Assembly (NCBI RefSeq): GCF_029407905.1
Contig: NW_026577927.1
Span: 1,116,001 to 1,180,000, forward strand
From: Bubalus kerabau
Taxonomy: Eukaryota; Chordata; Mammalia; Artiodactyla; Bovidae
Reading direction: 5' to 3'
DNA: 64,000 nucleotides
Made by a program: the position numbers and the translations under genes. The number at the start of each line of letters is the position of its first letter. Positions within the stretch are counted from its first letter, which is position 1. Positions 58,901 to 64,000 of this stretch are shown here, in pieces. The notes beneath the pieces are model-generated. The model searched no databases and was not told where the DNA came from. It saw nothing but the letters and a program-made list of their open reading frames with translations.

Positions 58901-61900
58901 GAGGCAGGAACCTCATGTTTCTTCTCCTGGGTTTCCTGGCGCCGGTACTGACTCGGATCGCAGTTTCCCTGCAGAGTTGGTACAGAAAATCAGGTCTCGT
59001 CTTGTGTGGAGGAATGGAACTCCACTTGCCTCTCGAGTTGTTCACGGGGTGACAGACCACTTGTTGAACTGTGTTTGTAACCTGCGGGTTTTTCTGGACG
59101 ATAAACGGGGGTGTCAGTGCCCCTTCGTGTTGTGCTTTCATCCACAGGCTTTCCTTCGTAAAGGTGTCAGGGCATCGCGTTCTTATCAAGAGTAGACCGG
59201 GAAATCGGGGTCTTTCGGTTTGTGGCACCACCCACGAGGCTACGTCTCGAATTTCCTCGTGAGACCTGCCTCATCCTTAGGCGTGCTGGAAAGGTCGGGA
59301 ACCCTTTCCAGACATAGCAGGGGAATCGACACTCCTGTCGCGATCATGAGGGGAGAAGGAGCTCAAATGAAGTGGTTCTGGGAACCTCGGTGTTCCTTTC
59401 GAGTGAGACCGGTATGTCGGGGAATTTTGAGATTGCATCAAGGGTGCCAAGTACTGTTTCGCACTTCAAGACAGAACGTGGGACTTCTCTTGAGTCGCTG
59501 TAGAGGGCAAGGGCCTCATCTAGCGCTGATGAGGGAACCACGTGGATTTTCTCGAGTTTCGGTGGGATTCTCGAGTTACGATGTCGAATTCAGGCTTCCA
59601 ATTGTATTGGCCCAGGGAAGTCCAATCTTCCATTCGATTTGCGAGGGAGAGCTGGCGATTGCTCTCTAGTAACTGCAGTGCAAAATAGACCTCATCTAGA
59701 CTTGTGTCCAGGACCGAGTTTTCCTCTCCAGGTGCGACAGGAACTCGGGGTTGCATTCCAGACTCACACGGGGAGTCAGGCCTCATCTCGAGGGGAAGCA
59801 AAGGACTCCGCTCTCCCTTCAAGTCCTGACAGGTATCTCTTGGAGCCAACTGAGAGGCCTAAAGAGAGTCAAGCCTCCTGTGGAGTCTGGAGAGAGGACT
59901 CGGTTTTGCTCTCCATGCCAGGCAGGAAAGAAGTCCCTCATCTCGTGATGACGGGGGCGTATCGTGGGTTTTCTCGAGCTGCGGTGCCTGAATGGGGTTT
60001 CCGAAGAGGTACGACGGGGATCTCAGGGAGACTCTCTTCAGGCGTCAGGGAAGTCAGGTCTCCATGCGCATGGCGATGGGGAGCGGGTCTTTGCTCTTGA
60101 GTCATGGTAGGGGAATTGGGCCTCAAGACGCGCCGAAGGACTCTCAAGGTCTTTCTCGGGTCGCAGCAGGAAACCCTGTGTTCCCTTGACTTGTGCCGGT
60201 GACCTCAGGTAGATTCTCAAGGTGCCTCTGAGAATTCAAGGATACTGTGGAGTTGGGAAGGGCCTCTCGCGACTCATCTGGGTTTGGTGCAATGGAAGAG
60301 GGCCTCATCTCGAGTTGAGGCAGGAACCTCAGGTTTCCTCTCCATTTCTAACTCGGATGGCAGGGTCCCTGAAGAGTTGGGACAGGAGAGTCAGGCCTCA
60401 TCTTGTGTGGAGGAATTGAACTCCGCTTGCCTATCGAGTTGTTCACGGGGTGACATTCCACTTGTCGAGCTGTGTGTAGAACCTGTGGGTTTTTCTGGAC
60501 GATGCACGGGAGTTTTAGTAACCCTTCTGTTGTGCCTTCATCCACAGGGTTGCCTTCGAAGTGGTGTCCAGGCATCGGGTTCTTATCCAGAGCGGACCGC
60601 ACAATCGGGGTCTTTCGGCATGTGGCACCACCCACGAGGCTACGTCTCGAATTTCCTCCTGAGAAAGGCCTCATCCTTAGGTGCGCCGGGATGGGCGGGA
60701 ACTCCTTCTAGACAAAGCAGGGGAATTTACCCTCCTGTCGTGATCAGGAGGGGAGAAAGTCATCAGATGAAGTGGTGCCGGGAACTTCGGTGTTCCCCTC
60801 GGTGAGAACGGTCTGTCGGGGAACTTTTGGGGTTACATCAAGGGTGAAAAGTAGCATTTCGCACTTCAAGACGGAACGTGGGACTTCACTTGAGACGCTG
60901 TAGCGGGCCAGGGCCTCATCTTGGGATGACGAGTGAACCACGTGCTTTTGCTCGCATTGCGGCGGGAGTCTCGAGTTTCGACGGGGAATTCAGATTTCCT
61001 CCTGTGTTGGCCCATGGAAGTCCAATCTTCCATTCGAGTTGCGAGGGTGAGCTGGGATCCCACTCGAGTCACTGCGGGGCAAAATAGACCATATCTAGGC
61101 TTGTGTCCAGGACCGAATATTCCTCTCCAGGGGTGACAGGGATCTCGGGGTGGCATTCCAGACTCACCCGGGAAGTCCGGCCTTGTTTCTAGAGGAAGCA
61201 AAGTACTCCGCTTTCCTCTCGAGTCGCGACGGGTACCTATTGAGCGCACTGAGTAGCCTTTGTGAGTCAAGCCTCCCGTGGAGTTTGGAGAGACGACTCG
61301 GGATTGCCCTCCAGGCCATGCAGTGAATGATGGCCCTCATCTCACGATAACGGGGGCGTCTCGTGGGTTTTCTCGAGCTGCGGCACCAGTGTGGGGTTTC
61401 TCACGAGGTACGACGGGGACCTCAGGGAGCCTCTCATGAGGTGCCAGGGAAGTTAAGTCTCCATGCGCGTGGGTACTGGGAGCGCTTCATTGCTCTTGAG
61501 ACATGGTAGGGGAATCGGGCCTCAAGACACATCAAAGAAGGACTATCCAGTCTTTCTCGGGTTGCGGCAGGAAACCCTGGGTTCCATCGACTTGTGCTGG
61601 AGATCTCAGGGAGCTTGTCAGGGTGCCTCTGAGAAGTCAGGGACACTGTGGGTTGGAGGGACCTCTCGGGACTCCAGTGGTTTTGGTGCTATGGAAGAGG
61701 GCCTCATCTCGAGTTGATGCAGGAACCTCAGGGTTCCTCTCCATTTCTGATTCGGATTGCAGGGTCCCAGCAGATTTGGGACAGGAGAGTCAGGCCTCGT
61801 CCTGTGTGGAGGATGGAACTCAGCTTGCCTCTCGAGTTGTGCATGGGGTGACAGGACACGTGTCGAGCTGTGTGTGGAACCTGTAGGTTTTTCCGGACGA

Positions 61901-64000
61901 TGCATGGGTGTGTCTGTGCCCCTTCGTGTTGTGCCTTCATCCACAGGGTTGCCTTCTAAGGGGTGTCCAGGCATCAGGTTCTTATCAAGAGCGGACCGGG
62001 CAATCGGAGTCTTTCGGCATGTGGCACCACCCACGAGGCTACGTCTCGAACTTCCTCGTGAGACCGGCATCATCCTGAGGTGCGCCGTTAAGGTCGGGAA
62101 ACCCTTGCAGACAAAGCAGGGGAATCGACCCTCCTGTCGTGATCAGGAGGGGAGAAGGCACTCAAAAGAAATGGTGCCGGGAACTTCGGTGTTCCCCTCA
62201 AGTGAGACCGGTATGTTGGGGAACTTTTGGGGTCGCATCAAGGGTGCCAAGTACTGTTTCGCACTTCAAGATGGAACGTGGGACTACTCTTGAGACACTG
62301 TAGTGGGAAAGTGCCTCATATTGCGATGATGGGGGAACCACTTGGTTTTTCTCGAGTTACGGCGGGATTCTAGAGTTACGACGGGGATTTCAGGCTTCCT
62401 CTTGTGTTGGCCCAGGGAAGTCCAATCTTCAATTCGAGCTGCGAGGGAGAGCTGGGGATTGCGCACGAGTCACTGTACGGAAAAAGAGACCTCATCTTGG
62501 CTTGTGTCCAGGATCTAATGTTCCTCTCCAGGGGCGACAGGGATCTCGGGGTTGCATTCCAGACTCACCCGGGGAGTCAGGCCTCATCTCGAGGGGAAGC
62601 AAATGACTCCACTCTCCTCTCAAGTCGAGACGGATATCTCTTGGAGCCCACTGAATGGCCTACAGGGAGCCAAGCTTCCTGTGGATTTTGGAGAGAGGAC
62701 TCGGTATTGCTCTCCAGGCCATGCAGAAAAAGAAGGCCCTCATCTCGCGATGACAGGGGCATCTCGTGGGTTTTCTCGAGCTGAGGCACAAGTGTGGTGT
62801 TTCCCACGTGGTATGCTGGGAGCTCAGGGAGCATCTTGTGTGGCGCCAGGGAAGTCAGGTCTCCATGCGCATGGCGAGGGGGAGTGCATCATTGCTCTCT
62901 TGTCATGATAGGGGATTTGGACCTCAAGACGCATTGAAGAAGGACTCTCAAGGTCTTTCTCAGGTTGTGGCAGGAAACCATGGGTTCCCTCGACTCATGC
63001 ATGTTACGTCAGGGAGCTTCTCAGGTGCCTCTGAGAAATCAGGGATACTGTGGAGTTGGGAGTGACCTCTCGGAACTCCACTGGGTTTGGTGAAATGGAA
63101 AAAGGCATCATCTTTAGATAAAGCAGGAACATCAGGTTTCCTCTTCATTTCTGACTCGGATCGCATGTTCCTACAGAGATGGGAGAGGAGAGTCAGGACT
63201 CATCTTGTGTGGAGGAATGGAAATCCGCTTGCATCTCGAGTTGTTCACGGGGTGACAGGCCTCTTGTAGAGCTGTATGTGGAACCTGCGGGTTTTTCCAG
63301 ATGATGCACAGGGGTGTCAGTGCCCCTTTTGTTGTACCTTCATCCACAGGGTTGTCTTCAAAGAGGTGTCTGGTCATCGGGTTCTTCTCAAGAGTGTACT
63401 GGGAAATCGGGGTCTTTCGGCATGTGGCAGCCCCCACGAGGCCACGTCTCGAAATTTCCCATGAGTCCGGCTTCATCCTGAGGTGCACCGTGAATGTCGG
63501 GAACCCCTTTAAGTCAAAGCATGGGAATCGACCCTCTTGTCGCTATCAGGAGGGGAGAAGGGGCTCAAAAGAAGTGGTGCCGGGAACCTCGGTGTTCCCC
63601 TCAAATGAAACCGGTGTGTCGGGGAACATTTGGGGTCGCATTAAGGGTGCCAAGTAACGTTTCGCACTTCAACACGGAACGTGGGACTTCTCTTGAGACG
63701 CTGTAGTGAGCACGGGCCCCATCTTGTGATGACGGGGGAACCACGTGGTTTTTCTCGAGTTGCGGCAGGGAATTCAGGCTTCCTCTTGTGTTGGCCCAGG
63801 GAAGTCCAAATTTCCATACGAGTTGAGAGCTAGAGCTGGGGGTTGGCTCGAGTTATTGCAGGGCAAAAGAGACCTCATCTAGGCTTGTGTCTAGGACCTA
63901 ATGTTCCTTTCAAGGGGCAACAGGGATCTCGGAGTTGCATTCCAGATCCTCCCGAGGAGTCAGGCCTCTTAAAGAGGGTAATGAATGGACTCCCCTCTCC
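52957..64000. repeat. Right copy of long-range duplication (continues past window)
   Basis: Partner of 512-11,553; the match continues to the last base given. Stretches compared by eye range from no differences in about 125 bp (55,823 onward) to 5 in 117 bp (62,229 onward). Neighbouring monomers differ far more from each other than these distant copies do. Confidence 0.88.

Larger units (their letters stand above)
37155..64000. repeat. Bovine satellite I (1.715-type) tandem array, right block
   Basis: Same orientation and family as the left block. Using the same landmark, monomer starts are 37865, 39269, 40689, 42091, 43927, 45326, 46847, 48249, 49648, 51051, 52448, 53863, 55265, 56667, 58086, 59507, 60907, 62307 and 63710. 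Most spacings are 1,397-1,420 bp. Two are long: 1,836 bp (42,091-43,927) and 1,521 bp (45,326-46,847), each explained by a partial internal duplication listed separately. From about 52,957 on, the array repeats the left block monomer by monomer. Frames as long as 327 codons (37,879-38,862) are by-products of the CpG-dense variant and not genes. Confidence 0.9.

Overview
This window is ruminant satellite and repeat DNA, and I find no protein-coding gene that I can support. Two arrays of a tandem repeat of about 1.4 kb (1-15,805 and 37,155-64,000) match in period and character the family known as bovine satellite I (the 1.715 g/cm3 satellite, about 1,402 bp). Between them are Bov-A2 SINEs, the 3' end of a BovB LINE and a betaretrovirus-like LTR. 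Together these point to a pericentromeric or centromeric region of a bovid, most likely Bos. Sheep and goat satellite I has a shorter unit, so a Bovini source is favoured.

Layout. (1) 1-15,805: about eleven satellite I monomers, including a CpG-dense variant block at about 12,750-14,640. (2) 15,806-27,300: a different tandem array built from a roughly 1.23-kb dimer of two related subunits, a long one (A, about 690 bp) and a short one (B, about 535 bp, lacking about 170 internal bases of A). One A subunit is split by a minus-strand solo LTR (18,291-19,588) with a perfect 6-bp target-site duplication. (3) 27,320-37,155: three head-to-tail copies, the last truncated, of a unit of about 4.5 kb. 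Each has a G+C-rich minisatellite of about 120-bp repeats, a low-copy-looking stretch with a polyadenylation-like signal, a Bov-A2 SINE and a BovB fragment. (4) 37,155-64,000: satellite I again, starting abruptly in the CpG-dense variant, with a second variant block at 44,520-46,720 and two monomers carrying partial internal duplications.

The largest-scale signal is that about 11 kb at the left (about 512-11,553) recurs at the right (about 52,957 to the window end) at a constant offset of about 52,447 bp. By eye the two are about 96-99% identical, far closer than neighbouring monomers are to each other. To the left of about 512 the close match stops. The simplest reading is a tandem duplication with a period of about 52.4 kb, whose unit would include the whole mosaic: satellite I, the 1.23-kb array with its LTR, and the 4.5-kb units. 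That predicts a second copy of the mosaic beyond the right edge. Everything else (hybrid subunits, duplicated dimers, partial monomer duplications at variant switches) fits repeated unequal exchange at several scales.

Many open frames of 60-330 codons exist. They are by-products of repetitive, stop-poor DNA, occur in several frames and on both strands of the same monomers, and are not reported as genes. Identities and family assignments were made by reading only, with no alignment or database search.
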